64,000 nt of DNA from Paenibacillus rhizovicinus (GTDB taxonomy: Bacteria; Bacillota; Bacilli; Paenibacillales; Paenibacillaceae), in assembly GCF_010365285.1 (NCBI RefSeq), contig NZ_CP048286.1, positions 496,001 to 560,000 on the forward strand, read 5' to 3'. How positions within the stretch are numbered: position 1 is the first letter of the stretch; each line of letters begins with the position of its first letter. Both the position numbers and the translations under genes were made by a program. Under the pieces are notes generated by a model that did not search any database, was not told the DNA's origin, and saw only the letters and a list, made by a program, of their open reading frames with translations. Below, in pieces: positions 38,218-47,017 of the stretch.

Positions 38218-40508
38218 GCTGAGATCACCTCATTCATTTTGAGCGCCTCGTCATGCTTCTTCACGAGGCTGAAATACGCGCCTTCTTGGTTCATAAGCTC
38301 TTCGTGCGTGCCGTTCTCCACCACTTTGCCGTTGTCCATCACGATGAGATAATCCGCGTTGCGGAGCGTCGATAGCCGATGCGCGATGGCGATGGTCGTC
38401 CGGCCTCGGATCAGGGAATCGAGCGCCGCTTGAATTTGCAGCTCCGTCTCGGTATCCAGCGAAGCCGTCGCTTCATCCAGGATAAGGATACGCGGATTGT
38501 GCAGAACTGCCCGCGCGATAGAGAGCCGCTGCTTCTCGCCTCCGGAGAGACTATGCCCGCCGGTGCCGACGATCGTGTCGTAGCCATCCGGAAGCTTCTC
38601 GATGAAATCATGCGCATGGGCGATATTCGCGGCATAGATGATGTCATCGACGCTGCACTCCGGATTCGCATAGGCGATGTTCTCGGCGATGCTGCCGGAG
38701 AATACATAGACATCCTGCGAGACGATCCCGATGTTATTGCGCAAGGATGCCGAAGTAAGATCCTTGATATTGATGCCGTCGATCCGAACCTCGCCTTCGG
38801 AAACGTCGTACAAGCGCGAGATGATATTGACCAGCGTCGATTTGCCCGCGCCGGAGTGTCCGACGACGCCGATCATTTGGCCGGGCTTCGCGCGCATCGA
38901 CACCTGTTTGAGGATGGCTTTATTCGGCTCGTACCCGAACACGATGTTGGATACTTCGATGTCTCCCTTGATGTGGTCCAGGTGAATGGCATCCGCCTTC
39001 TCCGTCACGTCCGGCACCGTATCCTGAATTTCGAAGATGCGCTGCGCGGCCGCCATGCAATACGACCACCAGCCCACGATATTGTTCATGAACTGGATCG
39101 GCCCGTAGAGCATGTGCATATAGCTGACGAAGGTCAGCACCTTGCCGAACGAGATACTCCCGCCCATGACCATCCATCCGCCGCATGCCCAGATCAGAAT
39201 GCCGCCGGTTTGCGTCAAAATATTCAGTACCGGAAACATCGTGCCGCCGAACTTGTTAAACGACTGATCCGCATTGGAATAGGCCATGTTGGACGTATGG
39301 AAACGGTCGATTTCCTTCTGTTCTTTGCCGAACGCCTTGACGACCCTGGTACCCCGGATGGTGTCGCTGATAATCGCGTTCATCCGGCTGATCGTCCGGT
39401 GCCTTCGCCATGACAGCCGCCACAGTCTAGGAAATGCTTTGCGAACCAGGACGACGACGATCGGCAGCGGAATAAAGCAGAGCAGGGTCAGCTTCCAGTC
39501 CAATACGAGGAGGATCGCCGTGATGCCGATAATGTTCATCGCATTGACGACGAAGTAGGACATCCCGTCCACGAAGAAATATTGCAGCTCCGTCGCGTCG
39601 TTGTTTACCCGGGTCATCAGCTGGCCGGTCTGCTTGCGCTGGAAGAAGCTGAGGGACAGCCGCTGCATGGCGGAGAATACGCTCGTCTTCAGATCGAACG
39701 CGATATTCGCCGACATCTTCGCGTTGATGACGCCATAGAGCACGCCGAACAAGAGCGACAGTGTCCGGAATCCGATGATGAGCGTCACGATCCAGCCGAT
39801 TTGATGGGCGAACGTCCCTTTGCCGCCAAGCCCTTGATCAATAAGGACGGATCCTTGCAAATAAGGGATGACAAGTCCTGTTCCCGAATTAAGGAGCATG
39901 AAGACGATAATGAGGATGATCGACTTCTTGTACTGTCCGGCAAACGAAAGCAGCCGGGTGAAGATCGCATGCTTCTTCATGCACTTCGGGCAGATCTGCC
40001 TGCCCTCTTCGGGATAGATCATCCCGCACTTCGGACATGTCGCCTGCTCGCGATCCTCGTTCAAGTTCAGCTCTTCTAGCGATTCCTGTTTCTTCATCTT
40101 CGTGAAGGCCGAGGCTAACTTGGATGCCCTCCCCATCTCCCCGTTGGTGAAAGCGGCAATGACGCGTTCCTCTCGTTCTTTAATGACGACCATCCCGGAC
40201 GCAACCAGATTCACGATGAAAACGGATTCAATTTTGTCCAAATCAATCGCCTCTACCGACCAGCTGTCCGCGGTTCTGGACTTCGGCCGAGCGGAGGTCG
40301 AGCCCGCTTGCCCCCCGTATCCTTTATACGTTTTCTCTTGCGCAGGTTCTTCTAAGCTTGTTGCAATGACGAGCTGTTGACCGGTCAAGATCAGATAGGT
40401 ATCCAACAACTCGCCGTCGGTCGTACGGTCGCACAGCATGCTGTATACAACCTCGTCTTCGGATACGTGACGCTGCCGTAATACATGCTTTAATTCTTCT
40501 GAAAGCAT
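38214..40508 (-). CDS. ABC exporter half-transporter with N-terminal extra domain and zinc ribbon (2)
   Basis: 764 residues. Residues ~25-135 look PH-like (DTYLILTGQQLVIATS, IDLDKIESVFIVNLVASGMV), then a four-Cys zinc ribbon: Cys158, 161, 173 and 176 (CPKC-GMIYPEEGRQI-CPKC). Six membrane segments occupy about 190-480. The nucleotide-binding domain has Walker A GHSGAGKST, signature LSGGEKQRLSIARA, Walker B ILILDEATAS and IAHRLST. It is the first gene of the three-gene unit and shares its whole layout with the last gene, so the pair arose by duplication and likely forms a heterodimer. The ATG has only a weak GAG upstream, and about 250 bases separate it from the next gene. Confidence 0.9.
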   Translation of the reverse strand: MLSEELKHVLRQRHVSEDEVVYSMLCDRTTDGELLDTYLILTGQQLVIATSLEEPAQEKTYKGYGGQAGSTSARPKSRTADSWSVEAIDLDKIESVFIVNLVASGMVVIKEREERVIAAFTNGEMGRASKLASAFTKMKKQESLEELNLNEDREQATCPKCGMIYPEEGRQICPKCMKKHAIFTRLLSFAGQYKKSIILIIVFMLLNSGTGLVIPYLQGSVLIDQGLGGKGTFAHQIGWIVTLIIGFRTLSLLFGVLYGVINAKMSANIAFDLKTSVFSAMQRLSLSFFQRKQTGQLMTRVNNDATELQYFFVDGMSYFVVNAMNIIGITAILLVLDWKLTLLCFIPLPIVVVLVRKAFPRLWRLSWRRHRTISRMNAIISDTIRGTRVVKAFGKEQKEIDRFHTSNMAYSNADQSFNKFGGTMFPVLNILTQTGGILIWACGGWMVMGGSISFGKVLTFVSYMHMLYGPIQFMNNIVGWWSYCMAAAQRIFEIQDTVPDVTEKADAIHLDHIKGDIEVSNIVFGYEPNKAILKQVSMRAKPGQMIGVVGHSGAGKSTLVNIISRLYDVSEGEVRIDGINIKDLTSASLRNNIGIVSQDVYVFSGSIAENIAYANPECSVDDIIYAANIAHAHDFIEKLPDGYDTIVGTGGHSLSGGEKQRLSIARAVLHNPRILILDEATASLDTETELQIQAALDSLIRGRTTIAIAHRLSTLRNADYLIVMDNGKVVENGTHEELMNQEGAYFSLVKKHDEALKMNEVISA

Positions 40509-40673
40509 CGTGATCAGCTCTTTCGAAAATAAAGTTTTGGTAACGTTCCCAATTTATAGGGGGAGCGAAACGGCATAGATCATGTTAAGTGTCTCTGCCT
40601 GTTTTGTCAACAAATTACTTTTCACTATTCGGCATTTTCAAACCTCCCGGGCTCCGCGGCCTTGGAAGCGTCC

Positions 40674-40706
40674 AAAAAAACCATCGTCCAGTTCGGACGA
40701 TGGTTT
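40674..40706 (-). terminator. Terminator of the YdeI-like gene
   Basis: Perfect 12-bp stem AAACCATCGTCC/GGACGATGGTTT with a 5-base loop; minus-strand T7 follows. The remaining 40509-40757 shows no further gene. Confidence 0.92.
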
Positions 40707-40757
40707 GAGGTTGATCGCGAAACCATTTACCTGCGCTACTAAAGCCGCATGCACGCC

Positions 40758-41357
40758 TTAGTCGTCTAATCCTTTGCCGTCGAGAATGTGCTGTATATAT
40801 TTCTCTACGCGCGCCACTCGGGTTTTCGATTGTTTGGGCGTTGAGAAATAGAGCAGATAGCCGCGCTGGCGGCCCGGCGTCAATGCTTCGAAAGCCGCTT
40901 TCAAGGCATCGTTCTCTGCGCAGACTTGTTGAAATTCTTCCGGTATCGGATATTCTTCATGCTTCTTCATAGGAACTTCCTTGCCGGACTTCTCGATCTC
41001 GATGGCTTCATAGATATAGGCTTTCAAGGTGCTTTCCATATCGATGATTTGCTGCAAGCTGGTGAACCGGATCTGGCGCGCCGCTTGCACGTTCTCCGTT
41101 TGCTGGATCAGAATGCCGTGCGGATCGCGCAGCAAGACGCCTTTGTGAAACAGCAGGGCGCAGTATTCTTTGAATCCGTGGATCAATACGATGTTCTTGT
41201 CATCCAACGTGTAACAGGGATGCATCCACTTGATTTCTTCCGTCAGATCGCAATCGAGAACGATCGCTCTCAGCTGCTCGAATTCCGCCTTCCACTTCTT
41301 GGCTTTCCGCATAAATCCGTCAACCTTCGGATTCGTTCTGCTGTTGCTCGTTGTCAC
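40758..41357 (-). CDS. YdeI/OmdA-family protein with DUF1801 domain
   Basis: 199 residues from a GTG with GGAGG 7 bases upstream, which is inside the longer open frame. The N-terminal DUF1801 domain (KAKKWKAEFEQLRAIVLDCD, EIKWMHPCYTLDDKNIVLIHGFKEYCAL) has the frataxin-like pattern, and the C-terminal YdeI/OmpD-associated part reads ALTPGRQRGYLLYFSTPKQS, TRVARVEKYIQHILDGKGL. Homologues have been linked to bacteriocin or stress protection, without a known mechanism. It starts 30 bases after the UvrA-like gene and ends at a terminator, so it closes that operon. Confidence 0.85.
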   Translation of the reverse strand: MTTSNSRTNPKVDGFMRKAKKWKAEFEQLRAIVLDCDLTEEIKWMHPCYTLDDKNIVLIHGFKEYCALLFHKGVLLRDPHGILIQQTENVQAARQIRFTSLQQIIDMESTLKAYIYEAIEIEKSGKEVPMKKHEEYPIPEEFQQVCAENDALKAAFEALTPGRQRGYLLYFSTPKQSKTRVARVEKYIQHILDGKGLDD

Positions 41358-41387
41358 CAAGATTCCTCCTCTCGCCAATGTAATGAT

Positions 41388-43643
41388 TTAAGACAAGTAC
41401 TTTCCCGTGATCGACCGATCGGCGTTGATGATCTGAGATGGCGGGCCTTCGAACACGACTTGGCCGCCTCTGCTGCCTCCGTCCGGCCCCATATCGATGA
41501 TCCAATCCGCCTGGCTGATCACGTCGAGATTATGCTCGATGACGATGACCGTGTTGCCGGCATCCACGAGGCGGTTCATGATCTCGAGCAGGTGGCCGAT
41601 ATCCGACATATGCAGACCGGTCGTCGGCTCGTCCATGACATAGATGCTGCCCTTCTTATGCAGTTCGCTCGCGAGTTTGATGCGCTGGCATTCCCCGCCC
41701 GAGAGCGTGCTGAGCGGCTGGCCGAGCGTAATATAATTCAGTCCCACGTCGCTCATCGCCTGAAGCTTGCGGACCACTTCTTTGATTTGGAAAAATTCCA
41801 ATGCCCGCTCGACCGTCATCTCCAGCACGTCCGCGATCGTCTTGCCGTCCAGCTTGTACGCGAGCACCTCTTCCTTGAACCGTTTGCCTCCGCACGCTTC
41901 GCATGGCAGCTTCACGCTGTCGAGGAATGCGAGGTCCGTATAGACGACGCCCAACCCTTGGCAGTTCTCGCAGGCTCCCTTGGAGTTGAAGCTGAACAAG
42001 CCTTGATTGACCTTATTCGCGGCAGCAAACGCCTTGCGGACATCGTCCATAATGCCCGTATAGGTGGCGGGATTCGAACGCGTGGATACGCCTACAGCCG
42101 ATTGGTCGATGACGATCGCATCCGAATGCTGGCCGAGGAAGATATCGTTGATCAGCGTGCTCTTGCCCGAGCCGGCAACGCCCGTAACGACGGTCAGCAC
42201 GCCGGTCGGAATATCCGCGCTCACGTTCTGCAGGTTGTGCAAGGTGGCGTTCTTGACGGACAGCTTGCCCGAAGGCTGCCTGCACGCCTGCTTCAGCTGC
42301 AGCGGACGTTTCATATAATTGCCGGTCAGCGTGCCGGACTCCAGCAGGCCTTCGAAGCTTCCTTCATACACGATGGTACCGCCGCGGCTTCCGGCATGAG
42401 GCCCGACGTCGACGATATGATCCGCCACTTTGATGACATCGGAATCATGCTCGACGACGATGACGGTATTGCCTTTATCCCGAAGCTTCTGGAGCAGTTC
42501 GTTCAGCCGATGCACGTCACGGGGATGCAAGCCAACGCTTGGTTCGTCGAAGATGTACGTGACATCGACCAAACTGCCGCTTAAGTGCTTCACCATCTTC
42601 ACGCGCTGCGATTCCCCGCCGGACAATGTATCCGTCTCGCGATCCAGCGTCAAGTAGTCCAGTCCGATGTCGACCAGATGCTGCAGTCGTTCGGTCAGCG
42701 ACTTGATGACGGGTGCCGCGACGGCATGGTCGATTTCACGTACGACGCGGATGAGCCGGCCGACTTCCATGGCGGACAGCTCCGCAATGTTGTGTCCGTT
42801 GATTCTGCAGCCGAGCGCGGCCTGACTGAGCCTCGCGCCATGGCAGCTGAAGCAAGGTCCCTCCGAGATATATGGCGCAACCGTGCGCTGCGTACGCTCG
42901 GACATCGTCTTCAAGTCCCGCTTGATATATTTATTGGTGAACTTCTCGATGACGCCTTCTACGGTAATATGGATCACTTTGCCGCCGAACGGCATCTCGA
43001 CCTTCCGCGCTTTGCCATACAGCAGCTGGTCCAATTCCGCTTGCGAATAATCGGAAAGCTTCTTGTCGGCATCGAAGGAGTCCGCCTGCATGATGATCGT
43101 CCAGTCCATGCTGTCCACCTTGTAATCCGGCAGCATGATTGCTCCTTCGTTCAAGGACTTGGACATATCGACCGCTTTGCTCATATCGATGCCCAGACTG
43201 CGGCCGATCCCGCTGCAATCCGGACACATGCCGAGCGGATCGTTGAACGAGAACATATTGGCCGTTCCGACATAGGGCTGTCCCACGCGGGAGAAGAGCA
43301 GTCGGAGAATCGGCGAAATATCGGTAATCGTGCCCAGCGTGGAATGCGAGCCGCCGCCGAGCCGCTTCTGATCCACGATGACGGCCATGCTCAAATTCTC
43401 GAGCGCATCAGCCTCCGGCTGCGGAACGCGCGGAAGAAACGTGCGGACGAACATGCTGAAATTCTCGTTCAGCAAACGCTGGGATTCGGCAGCGATCGTA
43501 TCGAAGACGATCGATGACTTGCCGGATCCGGATACCCCGGTGAAGATCGTGATCTTCCGCTTGGGAATGCGTAAAGACACGTTCTTGAGATTGTTCTCCC
43601 TGGCACCCGAGATAACGATATACTCCTGATTCGATTCGCTCAT
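41388..43643 (-). CDS. UvrA-like ABC ATPase, short UvrA2/DrrC type
   Basis: 751 residues from the ATG at 43643 (AAGG 9 bases upstream). There are two ABC cassettes: Walker A GVSGSGKSS near residue 30 and GVAGSGKST near 480, two signatures (LSGGESQRVKM and LSGGECQRIKL), and Walker B IFDEPSVGL and VMDEPTTGL. Zinc-finger pairs are present (CPDCSGIG, CENCQGLG, CEACGG), and CFSCHG begins the second element. Full UvrA is about 940 residues; this one lacks the UvrB-binding insertion, as in UvrA2 and drug-resistance UvrA paralogues. It probably acts without UvrB in resistance to DNA-binding compounds. It lies between an ArsR regulator and a YdeI-like gene. Confidence 0.9.
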   Translation of the reverse strand: MSESNQEYIVISGARENNLKNVSLRIPKRKITIFTGVSGSGKSSIVFDTIAAESQRLLNENFSMFVRTFLPRVPQPEADALENLSMAVIVDQKRLGGGSHSTLGTITDISPILRLLFSRVGQPYVGTANMFSFNDPLGMCPDCSGIGRSLGIDMSKAVDMSKSLNEGAIMLPDYKVDSMDWTIIMQADSFDADKKLSDYSQAELDQLLYGKARKVEMPFGGKVIHITVEGVIEKFTNKYIKRDLKTMSERTQRTVAPYISEGPCFSCHGARLSQAALGCRINGHNIAELSAMEVGRLIRVVREIDHAVAAPVIKSLTERLQHLVDIGLDYLTLDRETDTLSGGESQRVKMVKHLSGSLVDVTYIFDEPSVGLHPRDVHRLNELLQKLRDKGNTVIVVEHDSDVIKVADHIVDVGPHAGSRGGTIVYEGSFEGLLESGTLTGNYMKRPLQLKQACRQPSGKLSVKNATLHNLQNVSADIPTGVLTVVTGVAGSGKSTLINDIFLGQHSDAIVIDQSAVGVSTRSNPATYTGIMDDVRKAFAAANKVNQGLFSFNSKGACENCQGLGVVYTDLAFLDSVKLPCEACGGKRFKEEVLAYKLDGKTIADVLEMTVERALEFFQIKEVVRKLQAMSDVGLNYITLGQPLSTLSGGECQRIKLASELHKKGSIYVMDEPTTGLHMSDIGHLLEIMNRLVDAGNTVIVIEHNLDVISQADWIIDMGPDGGSRGGQVVFEGPPSQIINADRSITGKYLS

Positions 43644-43745
43644 GCACAGCATCCTTCCGATCCTCATAATTTCTATTCTGTCATGCCAGCGCCTGGTCAG
43701 GCTGATCCATCGATACAGATCAGCTCATTCTTCTTCCGCCGCCAG

Positions 43746-44054
43746 CTACTGGTTTATACGAAGCCTATTCGACTGCCAGAACTTACTGTAAGAGGCCGCC
43801 CAATCCTGCACTTCTCTGAGCGGTGAAGCGTTCAGCCTGAATCGCGTCTCCCTGCCGACTTTCCGGTCCATGACCAGTCCGGCTTCTTTAAGAATGGTCA
43901 AATGCTTAGAAACGGCCGTACGGCCCATCGGAAACTGTACCGTCAATTCATGAAGCGGTATCTCCTCTGCCTCGGCTAACAGACGAATCAATTGGCGCCT
44001 GGTTGGATCTGCGATCGCGTCGAACACATCCCTAAGCTGGTTGTTCTCTGTCAC
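43746..44054 (-). CDS. ArsR family winged-helix repressor
   Basis: 102 residues. DNA-binding domain: FDAIADPTRRQLIRLLAEAEEIPLHEL, then MGRTAVSKHLTILKEAGLVMDRKVGRETRF, which is the ArsR/SmtB recognition helix and wing. The metal-binding ELCVCDL motif is absent, so it may sense a drug or an unknown signal. It is the first gene of the unit with the UvrA-like and YdeI-like genes, and two palindromes overlap its promoter, which fits autoregulation. Confidence 0.9.
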   Translation of the reverse strand: MTENNQLRDVFDAIADPTRRQLIRLLAEAEEIPLHELTVQFPMGRTAVSKHLTILKEAGLVMDRKVGRETRFRLNASPLREVQDWAASYSKFWQSNRLRINQ

Positions 44055-44093
44055 AGCACTCTCTCCTACGCTACTCCGTTGACTTGCTAATCA

Positions 44094-44138
44094 GACACCA
44101 TTCGGTGACGCGATTATCATATGACACTATTCGGTGTC
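44094..44138. promoter_or_regulatory. Duplicated palindromic operator of the ArsR operon
   Basis: GACACCATTCGGTG at 44094 and GACACTATTCGGTGTC at 44123 share the half-site pattern GACAC...GTG(TC) and are spaced 29 bases, about three helical turns. One covers the -35/-10 spacer and the other the start region. Confidence 0.75.
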
Positions 44139-44145
44139 TTGTCAA
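44116..44145 (-). promoter_or_regulatory. Sigma-A promoter of the ArsR/UvrA-like/YdeI operon
   Basis: Perfect TTGACA at 44140-44145 and TATGAT at 44116-44121 on the minus strand, 18-base spacer, about 60 bases before the regulator start. The palindromic operator lies inside the spacer. Confidence 0.8.
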
Positions 44146-44290
44146 CATTATATTCGCCCGTGAACTGGTATAGCCGCTAGCGGTAAAATTATAGCTCGCC
44201 CGTCCCTTAAGCGGCGTTCCGTCCGAATGGTATACCTGTTGCCGTTGCCGTTGATCGCGGTCCAAATGCGCGGTGACAAGTGGAGGTCCG

Positions 44291-44506
44291 ATGACGATGC
44301 AATCCTATTTATTGCAAGCGAAGCTCTCCTGCCAGCTCGTCACGATTCAAACCGATGACGGGGATTGGCTGACGGGCATGGTTGAGGAGATTACCCAATG
44401 GACGGTCACGCTGCGGAGAAGCGACGGGATCAAGATGGTGCTGGTCGGCGAAATCGTTCATGCGTACCTGCTGCCGCAGCTGGGCGAAGGCGGTATCCAT
44501 TCATGA
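44291..44506 (+). CDS. Small Hfq-like (Sm-fold) protein candidate
   Basis: 71 residues; ATG with GGAGG 4 bases upstream, or the ATG two codons later with a 10-base spacing. The chain MQSYLLQAKLSCQLVTIQTD aligns by eye with the N-terminal helix and first strand of Hfq, and DDGDWLTGMVEEITQWTVTLR matches the Sm1 pattern (G-x-x-L-x-G-x-V-x-x-W-T-V-x-L). VLVGEIVHAYL sits where Hfq has its Sm2 YKHAIS motif, but the KH pair is missing, so RNA-binding surfaces would differ. It is transcribed divergently from the ArsR operon. It may be a divergent RNA-binding Hfq paralogue or a protein-binding Sm variant. Confidence 0.6.
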   Translation: MTMQSYLLQAKLSCQLVTIQTDDGDWLTGMVEEITQWTVTLRRSDGIKMVLVGEIVHAYLLPQLGEGGIHS

Positions 44507-44597
44507 GGCCCGGAATCCAACGGGCCAATCCGGAACAAGCTGTACGTTCGGATCAAGCTGCAAGTCTGGAACAGTTAAAGCAGCTCCCGCTGCAATA

Positions 44598-44648
44598 GAA
44601 AAACAGGATCAAGTTCTTGTCCGTGGCTTGCGACAGGAACTCGATCCT
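44598..44648 (-). terminator. Terminator of the GMC oxidoreductase gene
   Basis: AGGATCaAGTTCtTGTC pairs with GACAgGAACTcGATCCT around a 10-base loop; minus-strand GTTTTTC follows. It lies between convergent genes. Confidence 0.75.
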
Positions 44649-44671
44649 TATGGGGTTAGAAGCCGTGCGGC

Positions 44672-46804
44672 TTACCCTTGTTTCACCAAGTTATCCGCTG
44701 TACGGAAGGCTAGGGCAAGGATGGTCAGCACCGGGTTAACGCCGCCGTTCGTTACATGCACGGAGCCGTCGCTTACCCAGAGGTTGTCGTAGCCGTGAAT
44801 ACGGCCCGTCGGATCGGTGACCGACGTCTCAGGGTCGTTGCCCATGCGCAGCGTACCCGATTGATGCTGCCCGCCGCTTAGCCCGTTGCCTGCGCGAGTG
44901 CGCCATACATGGCGCGCTCCCGATGCCCACAGCCACTTCTCTGCCTGTTCCGCCAACAGGGCCGAAGACCGCAGCGACTCCGGATGCACGTTCCCCGAGA
45001 GCGCGGCAACCGGAATGCCGAAGCGGTCCTTGACCGTCGCCGATAGCCGTACCCGGGAATCGGCGTTCGGAATCTCTTGGATCGGTCCTTGAATTTGGCT
45101 TGTCCGCAGATAGGAATCGCGCATCGTTTCCTTGCCTGCGCTCCCCCACCTTGCCGCATCCGGCGCAAGCGCGCGATACCAATGAACGAGCGGCAGCCTG
45201 GTGAAATCGTTGGCCAGCAAGCCTCCCCCGATAATCCCGGATTCGCTGTTATGGTCGAAGCGCAATGTGGCGATGCTTACCCCCGGGCCGCTGCTGTCAT
45301 GAATCGGCTCATCGAAGACGCCGTAGGCGCCGGCGTAGACATGGCCCTGCAGATTCCGTCCAACCTGGCCGAACCGGTTACCGATACCGTTCGGCTCCGC
45401 ATCGGATGCCGAGTTAAGCAGCAAGCGCGCACTTTCGATCGCTCCGGCGGCAACCACCACATGACCTGCCCGCACCTGACGGCGTTGGATCGCTCCGTCT
45501 CTTTCCTGCACAAGATGAACGCCGGTGGCATGCCGGCCCCCTTCTGTATCGATACGCTCCACGATGGCATCGCAGATCAAATCGCAGTTGCCGGAAGCAA
45601 GCGCTCTTACGAGCATCGTGTTCTGGCCGCCATTCTTGCTGTTGGTCGGACATGCGAAGCCGACGCACTGACCGCATCGCGCGCAAGCCGGCCGGCCGTC
45701 GCGCTCGACGGAATTAATGAGCAGCGGCACTGGCCCTGCTTCCCATCCCAGCTTCGCCGCACCTTGAGCCAATCGTTCCGATTCCTTCGTTCCGAGCAGC
45801 GGCGGCATCGGATAAGGACGATCCCGCTTCCCCCGTCCGGGGTGAGCATGCCCATCGCCGGAGACGCCGACTTCCCATTCGGCCCGCTCGTAATACGGCG
45901 CAAGATCCTGATAGCTTATCGGCCAGTCGCTAAGCGAGCTCCCGTCCGGAATGCCGTATCGAGTCGCCATGCGGAAGTCTTCCGGGTGGAACCGCCAAGC
46001 CTGCGCCCCGTACACGCGAGTCCCGCCGCCGACCGTCATGGCGTTATTATGATAGTCGCCGTCATGGGGCGCGGTAATTCGCTCTTCCCCGCCTGGCAAT
46101 AGAATCGTCCGGGCGTTGCCGGTTAGCGATGGCCCGGTGTTATGACCGTATTTGCTCAAACGATGATTGCGCAGGTGATCGCGGCCAACCTCGTTATAGC
46201 GAAGCCAGCTGCCGCGTTCGATGACGAGCACGCTGAGTCCGGATTCGGCGAGCGTCGCCGCAGCGACCGAACCGCCGGCTCCCGCTCCTATGACGATCGC
46301 ATCGTAACGGTCCTTCAGCTGGTCCAATGACCGCTGCGGCAATTCGGTTTCTTCGATCGGCGCTTGGTTATCCGGAAACGGTCCCGGACGGAAGCCGATC
46401 ATCTCCCACGACTTGGCCCCGCGATTGCCGCCTGCTTCGGGCGTTCCATAGTAGCCGTCGATGACAGCGCTTAACAAATGATCGAAGAACGGCTTCGGCG
46501 AAACGGGCCAGTCCCGAACGATTTCATGCTGGACATCCCGAAGCAGAAGATCCTGCTCGTCCGCCGTCAATTCGGCAAACGATCGCCCGTGGCGAGCTGT
46601 CGCTTCCGCATCCAATGCATGCAGTCCGGGAGCTAAGATTGTCGTCCAAGCAGCAGGATCCTCTTGGGCATAACGTTCTAAGTACGTCAATACGCCCGCT
46701 TGGCTTGCCGACGGCCAAGCGTCCTCCGGTACCAAGCGGTCGGCAACCGCTTTCAAAACAGCCATGACTTCGTTCGAGAAAATCTTCTGATCGTCTTGCA
46801 TCAT
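44672..46804 (-). CDS. GMC family oxidoreductase with fused gluconate 2-dehydrogenase subunit 3-like domain
   Basis: 710 residues. Residues ~1-160 form a helical subunit-3-like domain (FSNEVMAVLKAVADRLVPEDAWP), fused to a GMC flavoenzyme. The FAD motif is IVIGAGAGGSVAAATLAE near residue 170, then VLVIERG. A Cys-rich CARCGQCVGFACPTNSKNG segment resembles those of related dehydrogenases that pass electrons on. GMC signature 2 is VVAAGAIESARLLLNS, and the C-terminus has GGQHQSGTLRMG and NGGVNPVLTILALAF, giving the catalytic His/Asn pair. Relatives oxidise sugars, with a cytochrome subunit encoded nearby, but none is seen here. No Tat signal is obvious. It is monocistronic with a weak ribosome site (GAGAG next to the ATG pair). 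Confidence 0.88.
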   Translation of the reverse strand: MMQDDQKIFSNEVMAVLKAVADRLVPEDAWPSASQAGVLTYLERYAQEDPAAWTTILAPGLHALDAEATARHGRSFAELTADEQDLLLRDVQHEIVRDWPVSPKPFFDHLLSAVIDGYYGTPEAGGNRGAKSWEMIGFRPGPFPDNQAPIEETELPQRSLDQLKDRYDAIVIGAGAGGSVAAATLAESGLSVLVIERGSWLRYNEVGRDHLRNHRLSKYGHNTGPSLTGNARTILLPGGEERITAPHDGDYHNNAMTVGGGTRVYGAQAWRFHPEDFRMATRYGIPDGSSLSDWPISYQDLAPYYERAEWEVGVSGDGHAHPGRGKRDRPYPMPPLLGTKESERLAQGAAKLGWEAGPVPLLINSVERDGRPACARCGQCVGFACPTNSKNGGQNTMLVRALASGNCDLICDAIVERIDTEGGRHATGVHLVQERDGAIQRRQVRAGHVVVAAGAIESARLLLNSASDAEPNGIGNRFGQVGRNLQGHVYAGAYGVFDEPIHDSSGPGVSIATLRFDHNSESGIIGGGLLANDFTRLPLVHWYRALAPDAARWGSAGKETMRDSYLRTSQIQGPIQEIPNADSRVRLSATVKDRFGIPVAALSGNVHPESLRSSALLAEQAEKWLWASGARHVWRTRAGNGLSGGQHQSGTLRMGNDPETSVTDPTGRIHGYDNLWVSDGSVHVTNGGVNPVLTILALAFRTADNLVKQG

Positions 46805-46966
46805 CTCTCAACACCATCCAATGTCTCGTAAACTATCATCCTCGTAGACGACTCTACTACTAATAATCCGATAATTCAACTTGAATGAGCCGATTTTATC
46901 GACTCGACTCGTTACTTCATGCACGCAGCCCCTTCATCCGATCATGTCCCTCTCCTCCACACACAC

Positions 46967-46997
46967 CAAAAAACCGCAATCCCACGCAGGATTGCGG
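46967..46997 (-). terminator. Terminator of the MMPL efflux gene
   Basis: Perfect 9-bp stem CCGCAATCC/GGATTGCGG with a 6-base loop; minus-strand GGTTTTTTGG follows. Confidence 0.88.
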
Positions 46998-47017
46998 CTT
47001 CCGTTTGCAACAGGTTC

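Noticed and set aside
40926-42584. 552-codon plus-strand frame opposite the UvrA-like gene
   Set aside because: Antisense shadow of a GC-biased gene; the minus-strand product has two complete ABC cassettes.
44071-44265. 64-codon minus-strand frame upstream of the ArsR gene
   Set aside because: It covers the promoter and operators, has no ribosome binding site and no protein-like composition.
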